From assembly GCA_964612485.1 (NCBI GenBank), contig CAZTFF010000006.1, positions 62,001 to 126,000 on the forward strand: a DNA stretch of 64,000 nt. The letters run 5' to 3'. The first letter of the stretch is position 1. Every line of letters starts with the position of its first letter. Below, piece by piece: positions 8,700 through 17,024 of the stretch. This stretch comes from JAFGNV01 sp964612485. Its GTDB lineage: Bacteria; Chloroflexota; Anaerolineae; 4572-78; J111. The position numbers were made by a program, and so were the translations under genes. The notes beneath the pieces are model-generated. The model was not told where the DNA came from. It saw only the letters and a program-made list of their open reading frames with translations, and ran no database searches.

Positions 8700-9830
8700 A
8701 TGTTTGGCAGACTTGCGACATTAATTATCAAAGAACTCATTCAAATGATGCGGGCCAAGGCGCTGGTACTGCTGGTGATCTTTGGGCCGCTGGCGGAAAT
8801 GTCGCTGGTGGCCTGGTCTACCTCGGCGCCCATCACCAACCTGCCGACAGTGGTGGTAGACCAAAGCCGCAGCGAAGCGAGCCGCGATTTGCTGATGGCG
8901 TTCCATAACACCGAAACCTTCAGCTTTGACCATTACCTGGATGATCCTTCCCAGGCCAAGCCTTACATCGAATCCGGCGAGGCCGTGGCCGCGCTGGTAA
9001 TCCCTACGAATTACGGGAAAAAGCTGATCAATCCCGTTGGGCCGGCAGCGCAGGTGGGGTTCATTTTGGACGGCTCCGATCCTATCGCGGCCAGGGAGGC
9101 CCTCTACTCGGCCCAGGGCGTGGTGGAGCATCTTAACCAGAAACTGGCCGTTAAATGGAACGGCGGCCATGAAGAGGCTCTTTCCTTGGTTGATCCCCGC
9201 CTGCGGGTACGCTACAACGAGGAAATGAAAAAATCCATCTACACCGTGCCCTCGGAGTTGGGATTGATCCTGTTTGCCATCACGGTGATGATTGCGGCCA
9301 TTGGCATTGCCCGCGAACGGGAATTGGGCACGCTGGAACAACTCACCGTCACCCCGCTCAAGCAAATCGAATTGATCATTGCCAAATCCGTGCCCGCCGT
9401 GTTCATGGGTTTCGTAGCCTATCTGTTGATGCTGGCCGTGGCGATGCTGTTTTTCGGCATCCCCATGCGCGGCTCGTGGAGTTTGCTGCTGGGCGTATCC
9501 TTCTTCTTCCTGCTGGTAGAGTTGAATATCGGCCTGATGATCTCGGCCTACGCCAAAAACCAGATGCAGGCGCTGCTGCTGGCCTTTACCTGGGTGATGG
9601 TAGAGTTTTTCTTCTCCGGCTACGGCGTGCCCGTAGAAAACATGCCCGATATTTTGCAGCAGATCGCGCCGATGTTCCCTATTTATCACTATATGATCAT
9701 TTTCCGCAGCATCCTGCTGAAAGGCGTCGGTTTAATGAGTTGGTGGCCCCACCTGTTGGCCGGCGCCATCATCGGCCTGGTGGTGGTTGTATTCACCATC
9801 TGGTTTATGGGCCGGCAAAAGTGGGAATAA
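8700..9830 (+). CDS. ABC-2 type exporter permease (YbhR-like), partner of the preceding permease
   Basis: About 376 residues of the same ABC-2 fold: an N-terminal helix (ALVLLVIFGPLAEMSLVAWS), an external domain to about residue 175 (GFILDGSDPIAAREALYSAQ), the RERELGTLEQLTVTPLKQIE motif and the C-terminal membrane block. I chose the ATG at 8700 because the longer frame starts in the octamer repeat and lacks a ribosome site. It diverges clearly from the permease upstream, fitting a heterodimer of the YbhS/YbhR kind. The substrate is unknown; the family includes drug, cation and solvent exporters. Confidence 0.9.
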   Translation: MFGRLATLIIKELIQMMRAKALVLLVIFGPLAEMSLVAWSTSAPITNLPTVVVDQSRSEASRDLLMAFHNTETFSFDHYLDDPSQAKPYIESGEAVAALVIPTNYGKKLINPVGPAAQVGFILDGSDPIAAREALYSAQGVVEHLNQKLAVKWNGGHEEALSLVDPRLRVRYNEEMKKSIYTVPSELGLILFAITVMIAAIGIARERELGTLEQLTVTPLKQIELIIAKSVPAVFMGFVAYLLMLAVAMLFFGIPMRGSWSLLLGVSFFFLLVELNIGLMISAYAKNQMQALLLAFTWVMVEFFFSGYGVPVENMPDILQQIAPMFPIYHYMIIFRSILLKGVGLMSWWPHLLAGAIIGLVVVVFTIWFMGRQKWE

Positions 9831-9958
9831 AACACGTTCTGGCCAATCCCACCTTTACCCAAAATGCCCAACGGATCGATGAAAAACTAAAAACCTATGG
9901 CGGCGCATCCGAAGTCGCACGTCTGATTGAGAATTTTAGCGCAGGAGAATCACCATGA
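9831..9958 (+). pseudogene. C-terminal remnant of an MGT/UGT-type glycosyltransferase
   Basis: The stretch after the permease stop encodes about 42 residues (HVLANPTFTQNAQRID, then KTYGGASEVARLIENF) in a frame with no start codon of its own. This pattern, a helix with N-A-x-R/Q-x-I/L followed by a Gly-Gly turn and a terminal A-x-L-I-E helix, is what the extreme C-terminus of macrolide-glycosyltransferase-like enzymes looks like. The stop overlaps the ATG of the next gene (ATGA), as it would in an intact coupled operon. The rest of the enzyme is absent and probably lost by deletion. Recognition is from memory of the family, without an alignment. Confidence 0.5.
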
Positions 9959-10350
9959 CTACCAAAAAACACATTACGTTACTGGCATTTACTTTTTTGG
10001 CCTGGCTGGGATTTTATTTATTGGGGCTGCCGTCCAATTATTTTACCGACTGGAATCTGGCCGAACTGACCCTGCTCAGCCTGTTCACGATGTTCGGGTT
10101 TTTGCCGGTAGTTGGCACGCTGGTGCTCATATTGATGGGCAGCGACTATGTCAAAATATCGTTGTGGTTGGCCTTCTACGCTTCGGTTCCCCTCTTTTTC
10201 TATGATCTCATTATAGTGGGCCTGATCGGTGGGGAGGGATTACATTTTTTGACGTCCCACTGGTATCTCAGCCTGGCCTATGGGCATGTCTGGATTGTAT
10301 TACCGCTGGTCGGCTTGACGCTGCAAAAATTCAGGGAACAAATCCTTTAA
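9955..10350 (+). CDS. Small integral membrane protein, four predicted helices
   Basis: 131 residues, mostly hydrophobic, with helices near 8-26, 40-62, 68-92 and 100-120 and a short charged C-terminus (LQKFREQIL). No family recognised. It begins with a good GCAGGAGAA site and its ATG overlaps the stop of the glycosyltransferase remnant. It may once have been the last gene of an operon with that enzyme. It is now the last gene of the STAS-TetR/permease unit, ahead of a separate TetR promoter. A role in export is possible only by association. Confidence 0.65.
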   Translation: MTTKKHITLLAFTFLAWLGFYLLGLPSNYFTDWNLAELTLLSLFTMFGFLPVVGTLVLILMGSDYVKISLWLAFYASVPLFFYDLIIVGLIGGEGLHFLTSHWYLSLAYGHVWIVLPLVGLTLQKFREQIL

Positions 10351-10472
10351 ATATCCTTATTTGAGACGGCTGATGAATTTTTCCGCTCAAACCACGATGG
10401 TTAAAAACCTTGTTCAGCCACAAAACTTGCACCTTAACAACTGAATGCTACCCGGTTCCGGTCAAAAAGGGC

Positions 10473-10501
10473 TTGACAAGCAGCCCGGTTTTTGTTATAA
10501 T
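10473..10501 (+). promoter_or_regulatory. Full-consensus sigma-70 promoter of the second TetR unit
   Basis: TTGACA (10473-10478), 17 bases, TATAAT (10496-10501): both boxes and the spacing are ideal. The -10 box overlaps a perfect palindrome, so unrepressed activity should be high and repressor control tight. Confidence 0.85.
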
Positions 10502-10534
10502 GAGTGTACACTCATTTGAGTGACTATTTACTCA
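10500..10534. promoter_or_regulatory. Candidate TetR operator, class B, two sites
   Basis: ATGAGTGTACACTCAT (10500-10515) is a perfect 16-bp palindrome overlapping the -10 box. A second, spaced inverted repeat with TGAGT/ACTCA arms covers 10517-10534. Centres are 18 bases apart. The same TGAGT/ACTCA words occur before the TetR gene at 17025. Confidence 0.75.
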
Positions 10535-10577
10535 TAAAAACAAATACTCACTCACCCCCAACAACGAGGCCCAAAAA

Positions 10578-11204
10578 ATGTTTGACGAACCCATCGATTT
10601 CAAAGAGCAAATGACCGAAACCCGCCGCATGCAAATCTTAATGGGTGCCTCGCAAGTATTTGCGGAAAAAGGCTACCACCAGGCCACCACCAAAGAAATT
10701 GCCAAAGCTGCGGGTGTATCAGAAGGCACTATTTACAATTATTTCACCAACAAACGAGACCTGCTGGTAGCCATGGTCAACGCCATCGGCATGCAATCGG
10801 TCAGAAATATTATGATCGACGAGACGTTGGACAACCCCAAAGAATTTTTGACAGCCATCTTGAAAGATCGATTCGAGATCGGTAAACAATTTGGCAATCG
10901 GATGTCCCCCTTAATTGCCGAGATGTTCACCGATGCCGAGATGCGCAAAACAATCTACGACCAAATTGCCATGCCCATTGCCGGCCACCTGGAAAAGTTC
11001 ATCCAGGCCAACATCGACGCCGGACGCTTTCACCCGGTCAACCCGGTGGTGGCAACCCGCTATTTTGTGGGAGGAGCATTTGTCAACTTTGCGCTAAAAT
11101 TGTCCGAGGTAGACAAGCGCTATAACGACATTTCCGAAGACGAGCTAATCGAACAGCTTGTTTCGCATTTTCTGAACGGGCTGATGATCCAGGATGAAAA
11201 GTAA
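10578..11204 (+). CDS. TetR-family transcriptional regulator
   Basis: A 208-residue TetR repressor with N-terminal HTH ATTKEIAKAAGVSEGTIYNY followed by FTNKRDLL, and a ligand-binding helical domain with no assigned effector. It opens a unit of five genes (two permeases, an NmrA-like protein and a membrane protein follow), and the first permease starts three bases after its stop. A consensus promoter and a perfect palindromic operator lie 60-100 bases upstream, indicating autoregulation and control of the permeases. The recognition helix is nearly identical to that of the regulator at 17025, matching their shared operator type. Confidence 0.92.
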   Translation: MFDEPIDFKEQMTETRRMQILMGASQVFAEKGYHQATTKEIAKAAGVSEGTIYNYFTNKRDLLVAMVNAIGMQSVRNIMIDETLDNPKEFLTAILKDRFEIGKQFGNRMSPLIAEMFTDAEMRKTIYDQIAMPIAGHLEKFIQANIDAGRFHPVNPVVATRYFVGGAFVNFALKLSEVDKRYNDISEDELIEQLVSHFLNGLMIQDEK

Positions 11205-11207
11205 CCC

Positions 11208-12326
11208 ATGTTCCGACGAACCCTGAGCCTGACCCGCAAAGAACTGACTCACATTGTGCGCGATCCCCGCACGCTGTTCATTATGATCGTCATTCCGCTG
11301 GTCATGTTGACTATTTTGGGCTACGCCGGCACCACCGATGTGGAACACCTGCGCACCGCGGTTTACGACGGCGACAAAACCGTTCACAGCCGGGAACTGA
11401 TCGACGCCTACCAGACCTCGAACTACTTTGACATTGTGCAATACGTTGAGAAAGAAGATGACCTGGCCTACCTCATCGATCACGGCGATGCGCGCGCGGC
11501 GCTGATTATACCCGCCGGCTACGGCCGCAAAATGGCCGCGGGCAAACCCACCAACGTCGGCTTTCTGATCGACGGCTCCGACCCGACTGTGGCCAACACC
11601 GCTTTTTCGGCCTCGCAGTTGGTGGGGCAGGCCGTTTCTACCACCAAAATCGAGCAAAAATTTGGCATTACGATCAGCCGCCTGCCGGGGGTAGATGTGA
11701 TGCCCCGCGTCTGGTACAACCCCAACCTGGAAAGCGCCAACTTCATCATCCCCGGCCTGATGGTAATGATCCTGTTCATGTTCACCACCCTGCTCACCGC
11801 CACCGCCATTGTGCGCGAGCGCGAGTTGGGCACCATCGAACAATTGATTGTCACGCCCATCCGTTCTCTCGAATTAATTCTGGCCAAAGTCATCCCCTAC
11901 ATTCTGGTTTCGTTTATCATTGTGGTCGAAATTTTGGTGGGCGGCGTGCTGGTGTTTGGCGTGCCCATCGAGGGCAGCGTGCCCCTGCTGCTGGGGCTGT
12001 CGAGCCTGTTTCTGATCACGGCATTGGGCATCGGCATTCTGATCTCTACCGCGGCCAGCACGCAGCTCGAGGCCTTTTTGATGACCTTTGCCACCCTGCT
12101 GCCCACCGTATTTCTAAGCGGCTTTTTTTTCCCCATCGAAGCCATGCCCGGCTGGCTCCAGGCCATCACCTACCTGGTTCCGGCCCGCTACGCCATGGTC
12201 ATTATGCGCGGCATCATTCTCAAAGGAGTGGGGTTGGAAATTCTGATGGAGCAGGTAGTGGCCGTGATTATTTTCAGCGCCATTGTGGTGGTTTTGGCCG
12301 CAGCGCGCTTCAAAAAGAAACTTTAA
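11208..12326 (+). CDS. ABC-2 type exporter permease
   Basis: A 372-residue YbhR/YhhJ-like permease. The N-terminal ELTHIVRDPRTLFIMIVIPL region is followed by an external domain with IIPAGYGRKMAAG, FLIDGSDPTVANTA and PRVWYNPNLES. Then come RERELGTIEQLIVTPIRSLE and five membrane helices. It starts three bases after the TetR stop, so it is translationally linked. The next permease is its close paralogue, aligning without obvious gaps through nearly the whole length, which points to a tandem duplication. No ATPase lies in this unit. Confidence 0.92.
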   Translation: MFRRTLSLTRKELTHIVRDPRTLFIMIVIPLVMLTILGYAGTTDVEHLRTAVYDGDKTVHSRELIDAYQTSNYFDIVQYVEKEDDLAYLIDHGDARAALIIPAGYGRKMAAGKPTNVGFLIDGSDPTVANTAFSASQLVGQAVSTTKIEQKFGITISRLPGVDVMPRVWYNPNLESANFIIPGLMVMILFMFTTLLTATAIVRERELGTIEQLIVTPIRSLELILAKVIPYILVSFIIVVEILVGGVLVFGVPIEGSVPLLLGLSSLFLITALGIGILISTAASTQLEAFLMTFATLLPTVFLSGFFFPIEAMPGWLQAITYLVPARYAMVIMRGIILKGVGLEILMEQVVAVIIFSAIVVVLAAARFKKKL

Positions 12327-12351
12327 CGAAATATCAAACGGGTTTTGCCCT

Positions 12352-13473
12352 ATGTTTCTAAGAGTCTCAAATCTGATAACCAAAGAAGTGATCCATATTC
12401 TGCGCGACCCGCGCACGCTGGCCATTATGATCGTCCAGCCCATTGTGATGCTCATCCTGCTGGGCTATGCCGCCACCACCGACGTGGAACACCTGCGCAC
12501 CGCTGTTTATGACGGCGACAAAACCCCGGAAAGCCGCGACCTGATCGAAGCTTACCGCGCCTCCAACTATTTTGAATTTATTTACTATGTTGACCACAGA
12601 GATGCCCTGACCTATTTGATCGATCACGAGGACGTGCGCGGCGCGCTGGTGATCCCCGCCGGCTACGGCCGGGATATGGCCGCGGGCGAACGAACCCAGG
12701 TGGCGTTTTTGATCGACGGCTCCGACCCCACCGTGGCCACAACCGTTTACGCGGCCTCGCAGCAGGTGGGCCAGGCCGTCACCATCGAAACGATCCAGCA
12801 AAGATTGAACACGTCCGCCGGCGATCTGCCCGGCGTCGAGGTGCGGCCCCGGGTCTGGTACAATCCCAACCTGGAAAGCGTCTACTTTATGATCCCGGGT
12901 ATGATGGTGGTGATCCTGTTCATGTTCACCACCTTGTTTACCTCCACCTCCATTGTCCGCGAGCGGGAGCTGGGCACGATTGAACAATTGATTGTCACCC
13001 CCATTCGCCCCATCGAATTGATTGTATCAAAAGTCATCCCCTACGTGCTGGTCTCGTTTGTGATCGTGGTAGAAATTCTCGTCATTGGAGTATTGTTATT
13101 TGGCGTGCCCATCAACGGCAGCGTGCCGTTGCTTTTGGGATTAGCCGGCCTGTTCCTGGTAACAGCGCTGGCCATGGGAATTTTGATTTCCAGCCTGGCC
13201 GCCACCCAACACGAGGCGCTGCTGATGACGTTTGCCACCATGCTACCTACCATCTACCTGAGTGGTTTCATTTTTCCCATCGAGGCCATGCCCGGCTGGC
13301 TGCAAGCCATCAGCTATCTGATTCCCGCTCGCTACGCGATGGTTATTATGCGCGGCATCATTCTCAAAGGGGTAGGGCTGGAGATTCTGCTGGATCAGGT
13401 CATTGCCGTGCTCATTTTCAGCACGGTGGTGGTGGTACTGGCCGCCACCCGGTTTAGAAAGAGTCTAGATTAA
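12352..13473 (+). CDS. ABC-2 type exporter permease, tandem paralogue
   Basis: A 373-residue close copy of the preceding permease. Shared blocks include TTDVEHLRTAVYDGDK, FLIDGSDPTVA and ERELGTIEQLIVTPIR, with the C-terminal IIFPIEAMPGWLQ-type segment in both. I chose the ATG at 12352 because the longer frame overlaps the end of the preceding gene and the aligned start falls here. The two copies may form a heterodimeric channel, or each may pair with other permeases in the array. It is followed by a strong AGGAGG site for the NmrA-like gene. Confidence 0.92.
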   Translation: MFLRVSNLITKEVIHILRDPRTLAIMIVQPIVMLILLGYAATTDVEHLRTAVYDGDKTPESRDLIEAYRASNYFEFIYYVDHRDALTYLIDHEDVRGALVIPAGYGRDMAAGERTQVAFLIDGSDPTVATTVYAASQQVGQAVTIETIQQRLNTSAGDLPGVEVRPRVWYNPNLESVYFMIPGMMVVILFMFTTLFTSTSIVRERELGTIEQLIVTPIRPIELIVSKVIPYVLVSFVIVVEILVIGVLLFGVPINGSVPLLLGLAGLFLVTALAMGILISSLAATQHEALLMTFATMLPTIYLSGFIFPIEAMPGWLQAISYLIPARYAMVIMRGIILKGVGLEILLDQVIAVLIFSTVVVVLAATRFRKSLD

Positions 13474-13486
13474 CAGGAGGCAAACC

Positions 13487-14407
13487 ATGAGCCAAGATAA
13501 ACCCATTGCCGTTTTTGGCGGTACCGGCCACTACGGCACCAAAATTGTGCAAAGTTTGATAGCCAAAGGTCAACCGGCCCGCGTATTGAGCCGCAACGCC
13601 GACAGAGCGAGAGAAACATTGGGCGAGGAACCGGAAATTATCGAAGGAACCCTAACCTCAACAGACGACATCATTCAAACTTTGTCGGGAGCCGGCGCCG
13701 TGGTCATCGCCGTGTCCGCCTGGACGCGCTACAGCATCAAACAGATCAAAGCCATCGAGCGAGACGCCGTGCTCACCATTTTTGCCGAAGCCAAAAACAC
13801 CGGCATTGACCGCGTGGTCTATCTTTCCGGCTACGATCTGCGCGAAGATGTTTTGCGAGACCTCAACCTGCTGAAATTTGGCGAGATCAAAATGGAAATC
13901 GAGCGTACCCTGCAAGAATCGGACTTCAACTGGACCATTTTGGGCTGCGCGCCCTCGATGGACCTGCTCTTTGCCTTTGCCCGCAACGGCAAAATGTCGG
14001 TGCCGGGCGGCGGACCTCCAGGCATCCCCACCATCAACCGCAACGACGTGGGCAAAATTGCCGCCCAAACCGTGCTAAGAAACGATCTGTCGGGCCAACG
14101 ACTGCGAGTCACCGGGCCGGAGGCGCTCTCCTTTCCCGAAGCCGCCGAAAGGATCGGCCAGATTACGGGCGAACCGATCCAATTCGTCAAGGTACCGCTG
14201 CTGCCGCTGAATATCATCTCGCTGGTGCTGTGGCCCTTCAATCCGTACCTGCGCTACATTTTCTGGAGCGTCAAGCTGCTTAATAACTTTCCGCAAAGTT
14301 TGGCTCAACGGGTGCCGCAAGATCACCAACATTTACTGGATAATTTTGACTATACGCCCACCACTTTTGAGATGGAAGCGAAGCGGCGATTCGGAAGTAA
14401 TCAGTAG
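13487..14407 (+). CDS. NmrA-like NAD(P)-binding protein
   Basis: A 306-residue atypical short-chain dehydrogenase. The N-terminal IAVFGGTGHYGTKIV is the GGTGxxG dinucleotide-binding loop. A central YLSGYD and a WTILGCAPSMD stretch fit NmrA/HSCARG-like proteins, which sense or reduce NAD(P)-linked substrates. The C-terminal part (residues 200-270) includes a hydrophobic segment near IISLVLWPFNPYLRYIFW, possibly membrane-associated. It starts after an excellent AGGAGG site, 13 bases behind the duplicated permease. The stop codon lies inside a degenerate heptamer repeat, so the C-terminus may have been set by that element. Confidence 0.85.
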   Translation: MSQDKPIAVFGGTGHYGTKIVQSLIAKGQPARVLSRNADRARETLGEEPEIIEGTLTSTDDIIQTLSGAGAVVIAVSAWTRYSIKQIKAIERDAVLTIFAEAKNTGIDRVVYLSGYDLREDVLRDLNLLKFGEIKMEIERTLQESDFNWTILGCAPSMDLLFAFARNGKMSVPGGGPPGIPTINRNDVGKIAAQTVLRNDLSGQRLRVTGPEALSFPEAAERIGQITGEPIQFVKVPLLPLNIISLVLWPFNPYLRYIFWSVKLLNNFPQSLAQRVPQDHQHLLDNFDYTPTTFEMEAKRRFGSNQ

Positions 14408-14436
14408 TCGGTGTGTCAGTATTCAGTGATTCGGTA
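14401..14436. repeat. Degenerate heptamer repeat overlapping the NmrA stop codon
   Basis: Units TCAGTAG, TCGGTGT, TCAGTAT, TCAGTGA and TTCGGTA run in 7-base steps with one shift. The first unit supplies the TAG stop of the preceding gene. It belongs to the same word family as the repeats at 967, 44192 and 49326. Confidence 0.55.
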
Positions 14437-14475
14437 CAGGATTCTGATAACCAATAACTGTTTTTTGGAGAAAAA

Positions 14476-14916
14476 ATGAACAACACAAATTTTCACGGTA
14501 TCACCAGCCTGATCTTGATCGCGATTTCCACCTTGATCGGATTGACGGCTATGACGCTCTCGTCGTGGATATGGGGCGGCATTTTCCTGGTAATAATGAT
14601 CCTTACGCCGCAAATGCTGTTGCGCACTTACTGCGCTAAATGTCCTTGTAAGGCCCATTGTAGGCACGTTTTCCCCGGCAGAGCCGCCATGGCCTTTGAA
14701 AAAGACGGGCCTTACACCCTCACCGATTTTTTGATTATCGGCATCTCCGTGCTGCTTTTGATTGGTTTGCCGCAATTCTGGTTATGGCAAAACCTGTTTC
14801 TGTTTGGCGTCTACTGGGTCTTGAGCGGAATTGGCATAGCCCAGATTCTGTTGACGATGTGCCCCCGCTGCAACAATGTCTATTGCCCGGTGAAAGCGAT
14901 GGCGAATCGAAAATAA
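14476..14916 (+). CDS. Cys-rich integral membrane protein
   Basis: 146 residues with two hydrophobic pairs (about 8-48 and 85-125) and two cytoplasmic Cys clusters. The first is CAKCPCKAHCRHVFPG (C-x2-C-x-C-x3-C) in the middle; the second is CPRCNNVYCPV (C-x2-C-x4-C) near the C-terminus. These look like metal or iron-sulfur ligands, but I do not recognise the family. The ATG follows GGAG at a good distance. It is the last gene of the second exporter unit. A link to redox sensing together with the NmrA-like protein is only a guess. Confidence 0.75.
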   Translation: MNNTNFHGITSLILIAISTLIGLTAMTLSSWIWGGIFLVIMILTPQMLLRTYCAKCPCKAHCRHVFPGRAAMAFEKDGPYTLTDFLIIGISVLLLIGLPQFWLWQNLFLFGVYWVLSGIGIAQILLTMCPRCNNVYCPVKAMANRK

Positions 14917-15068
14917 AGCAGAGAAGAAGGCATAAACTATGAGCCGGATCGAACAAGATCGCATGGCAGTGATTTAACCGTTTTCCGGCCCCCGTCACCG
15001 GTAACGTTGAATTTGTACATTAACAATCAAATATTCCGGCCCTCCCCACCCCGGTACTCCGGTACTAT

Positions 15069-15096
15069 TTGCGCTTGTCGGATTTCATGATATATT
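15069..15096 (+). promoter_or_regulatory. Probable promoter of the third TetR unit
   Basis: TTGCGC (15069-15074), 16 bases, TATATT (15091-15096). It is weaker than the other exporter promoters, but it places the operator at 15102 exactly at the expected transcription start. Confidence 0.45.
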
Positions 15097-15101
15097 TTTG
15101 A

Positions 15102-15117
15102 TTGACCAGTCAGTCAA
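15102..15117. promoter_or_regulatory. Candidate TetR operator, class A
   Basis: TTGACCAGTCAGTCAA has TTGAC/GTCAA arms and contains a match to GAC[CT][AG]GTC[AG]GTC. It lies just downstream of the presumed -10 box and about 30 bases before the TetR start codon. Confidence 0.6.
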
Positions 15118-15144
15118 TTAAAAATATATTAAAAGGAAATCTGA

Positions 15145-15783
15145 TTGCCTATGTCACCGCGAACCGTTGACCAAAACCGGGAAATCCGCCAGGCGCGGCG
15201 AGAACAGATTCTGGAAGCCGCCCGGCAGGTGTTTGCCGCCCAGGGGTTTCACAACACCCGCATGTCCGACATTGCCCAGGCCATCAACGTAAGCCAGGGC
15301 ACGCTGTACCACTACTTTCGCAGCAAAGACGAATTGTTTTTGGCCGTGCTCGATGTTTGGAACGAGCAAATCAAGGGCATTGTCGAGCAGCTGCCCCAGG
15401 CCGATATGGCCGTGACCGACAAATTCTGGATGGTCAACCAACTGGCCGTCACTTTTTTTGAAACCGGCGAAGATCTGCTGCCGGTGCTGGTAGAATATTG
15501 GGCCTACCTGCTGCACAACCCCGAAGCCGCCGCCAAGTTCCACGAATTCTACCTGACCATGCAGGAATCATTCAAGGCCATTATTCAGGAAGGCATTGAA
15601 GCCGGCGAGTTTAAACCGGTTGATGTTGACCTGGCTTCTGCCCTGCCCATCATCATTCTGGATGGAACGACCCTACTCACCGCAGTTTTAGGCAAAGACG
15701 TAATGAGGCCAATGGAGCAGGTCAAATTAACACAGCAGTTGGTGTTTGAAGGATTTCTGACCAAACCGGAGGCGGCAGAATGA
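15145..15783 (+). CDS. TetR-family transcriptional regulator
   Basis: A TetR repressor of about 212 residues with HTH NTRMSDIAQAINVSQGTLYH followed by YFRSKDELF. The C-terminal helical domain is of unknown specificity. Two starts are possible: TTG at 15145 sits 7 bases from AAAAGGA, while ATG at 15151 is 13 bases away. I favour TTG on spacing, and the difference is two residues. The stop overlaps the start of the permease at 15780 (ATGA), so both are made from one message. A class A operator lies just upstream. Confidence 0.9.
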   Translation: MPMSPRTVDQNREIRQARREQILEAARQVFAAQGFHNTRMSDIAQAINVSQGTLYHYFRSKDELFLAVLDVWNEQIKGIVEQLPQADMAVTDKFWMVNQLAVTFFETGEDLLPVLVEYWAYLLHNPEAAAKFHEFYLTMQESFKAIIQEGIEAGEFKPVDVDLASALPIIILDGTTLLTAVLGKDVMRPMEQVKLTQQLVFEGFLTKPEAAE

Positions 15784-16892
15784 ACGCTTTCTGGGCCATT
15801 GTTCGCAACGAGTCGATTCAGCTTTACCGGGATCGGTGGTACCTGTTTTTGCTGACCATGGGTGGGATGGCCTCGCTGATGATCATGGCCTTTACCCTGT
15901 CCGCCGACATCAAACAGGTGGATACGCTGGTGGTCGATCTGGATCGCAGCCGCAACAGCCGCCAATTCATCCAAACCGTGATAAATGACGACTTTTTTGC
16001 CGTCAACTTCGCGGCCACCCCCGATGAGGCCGAGCAGCAGTTGCAAACCGGACAAACCAAAGTGGTACTCATTATCCCCGTTGATTACAGCCTTAAGTTA
16101 CAGCGCGGCAAGCCGGCGCAAATTCAGGCCCTGATTGACGGCAGCATTCCCAGCATCGCCGAACTGGCCCGCAACCACATCAATGTTTTAACCCAGAACC
16201 ACGCCCAAGCATTGATCGTGGCGGCAGCTCCCAACGGCAACCTGACCCCGGCGCCCATCAATTTTCATCTCCGCATTCGCTACAATACCGGCCTGAAAAC
16301 TATTGTCAGCGTAATGCCGGGCCTGATGAGCGTGGTGCTGTCGGTGGCCGCGGTGGGCGCGGCGGCAGCTTTTGGCCGGGAACGGGAGCGGGGCACGCTG
16401 GAGCAGCTCATGGTCTCGCCCACCCGCCCCTCGGAATTGATCGCGGGCAAGCTGGCGCCCATCATCTTCATTGCCTATGCCGAACTGGCCGCCATGCTCT
16501 TTATCATCACCCGCCTTTTCCACATTCCCATCCGAGGCTCGCTGGCCTTGTATGTGGGGCTGATGCCGGTCTATATGCTGGCCGAAATGGGGGTGGGGAT
16601 GTTGATCTCGACCATCTCGCGCAACCAGGCGCAGGCACTGCCCTCGATTTTTCTACTGGTGACGGTCTACGGCATTCTGGCCGGATTTATGACCCCGGTA
16701 GACACTATGCCCCGGGCCGCGCAGTGGGCATCGAACCTGATCCCGCTCAAGTATTTCATCAACATCACCCACGAACTCTTTGCCAAAGGCGCGGGCCTGG
16801 AAACGCTCGTTCCCCAGCTCATTCCGCTGATGGTGATGAGCGCGATCCTTTTCACGGCCAGCATTCTGTTATTACGGCGGCGGCTGGTGTAG
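15780..16892 (+). CDS. ABC-2 type exporter permease
   Basis: 370 residues. N-terminal helix, an external domain with IIPVDYSLKLQRGKPAQIQ and LIDGSIPSIAELARN, the RERERGTLEQLMVSPTRPSE motif and the C-terminal membrane block ending in a short basic tail. It is more divergent than the other permeases: GSIPS replaces the usual GSDPT, and the RDP motif is reduced to YRDRW. It is coupled to its TetR by an ATGA overlap and is the only permease of this unit, so it may act as a homodimer or join another half. Confidence 0.9.
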   Translation: MNAFWAIVRNESIQLYRDRWYLFLLTMGGMASLMIMAFTLSADIKQVDTLVVDLDRSRNSRQFIQTVINDDFFAVNFAATPDEAEQQLQTGQTKVVLIIPVDYSLKLQRGKPAQIQALIDGSIPSIAELARNHINVLTQNHAQALIVAAAPNGNLTPAPINFHLRIRYNTGLKTIVSVMPGLMSVVLSVAAVGAAAAFGRERERGTLEQLMVSPTRPSELIAGKLAPIIFIAYAELAAMLFIITRLFHIPIRGSLALYVGLMPVYMLAEMGVGMLISTISRNQAQALPSIFLLVTVYGILAGFMTPVDTMPRAAQWASNLIPLKYFINITHELFAKGAGLETLVPQLIPLMVMSAILFTASILLLRRRLV

Positions 16893-16922
16893 AACTGAAC
16901 CTTAAAAAACTCATCAACCCTC

Positions 16923-16951
16923 TTGACAACAGCCCTGACTTGTGATAAATT
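16923..16951 (+). promoter_or_regulatory. Probable promoter of the fourth TetR unit
   Basis: TTGACA (16923-16928), 17 bases, TAAATT (16946-16951). A second TATAAT at 16971-16976 lacks a well-spaced -35 box. The operator array begins two bases after the -10 box. Confidence 0.6.
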
Positions 16952-16952
16952 T

Positions 16953-17004
16953 TGAGTAATCACTCACTTTTATAATGAGTACTCATTTTTTAATTGAGTG
17001 CTCA
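16953..17004. promoter_or_regulatory. Array of three class B TetR operators
   Basis: Three inverted repeats follow each other: TGAGTAATCACTCA (16953-16966), AATGAGTACTCATT (16974-16987, perfect palindrome) and TGAGTGCTCA (16995-17004). Centres are about 21 and 19 bases apart, close to two helical turns, so dimers could bind side by side on one face of the DNA. Confidence 0.75.
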
Positions 17005-17024
17005 TATCAAGAAAGGGTTGTCTT

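Noticed and set aside
10517..10560. A third class B operator near 10545 (ACTCACTCA)
   Set aside because: Only direct half-sites are visible, with no inverted partner at a suitable distance.
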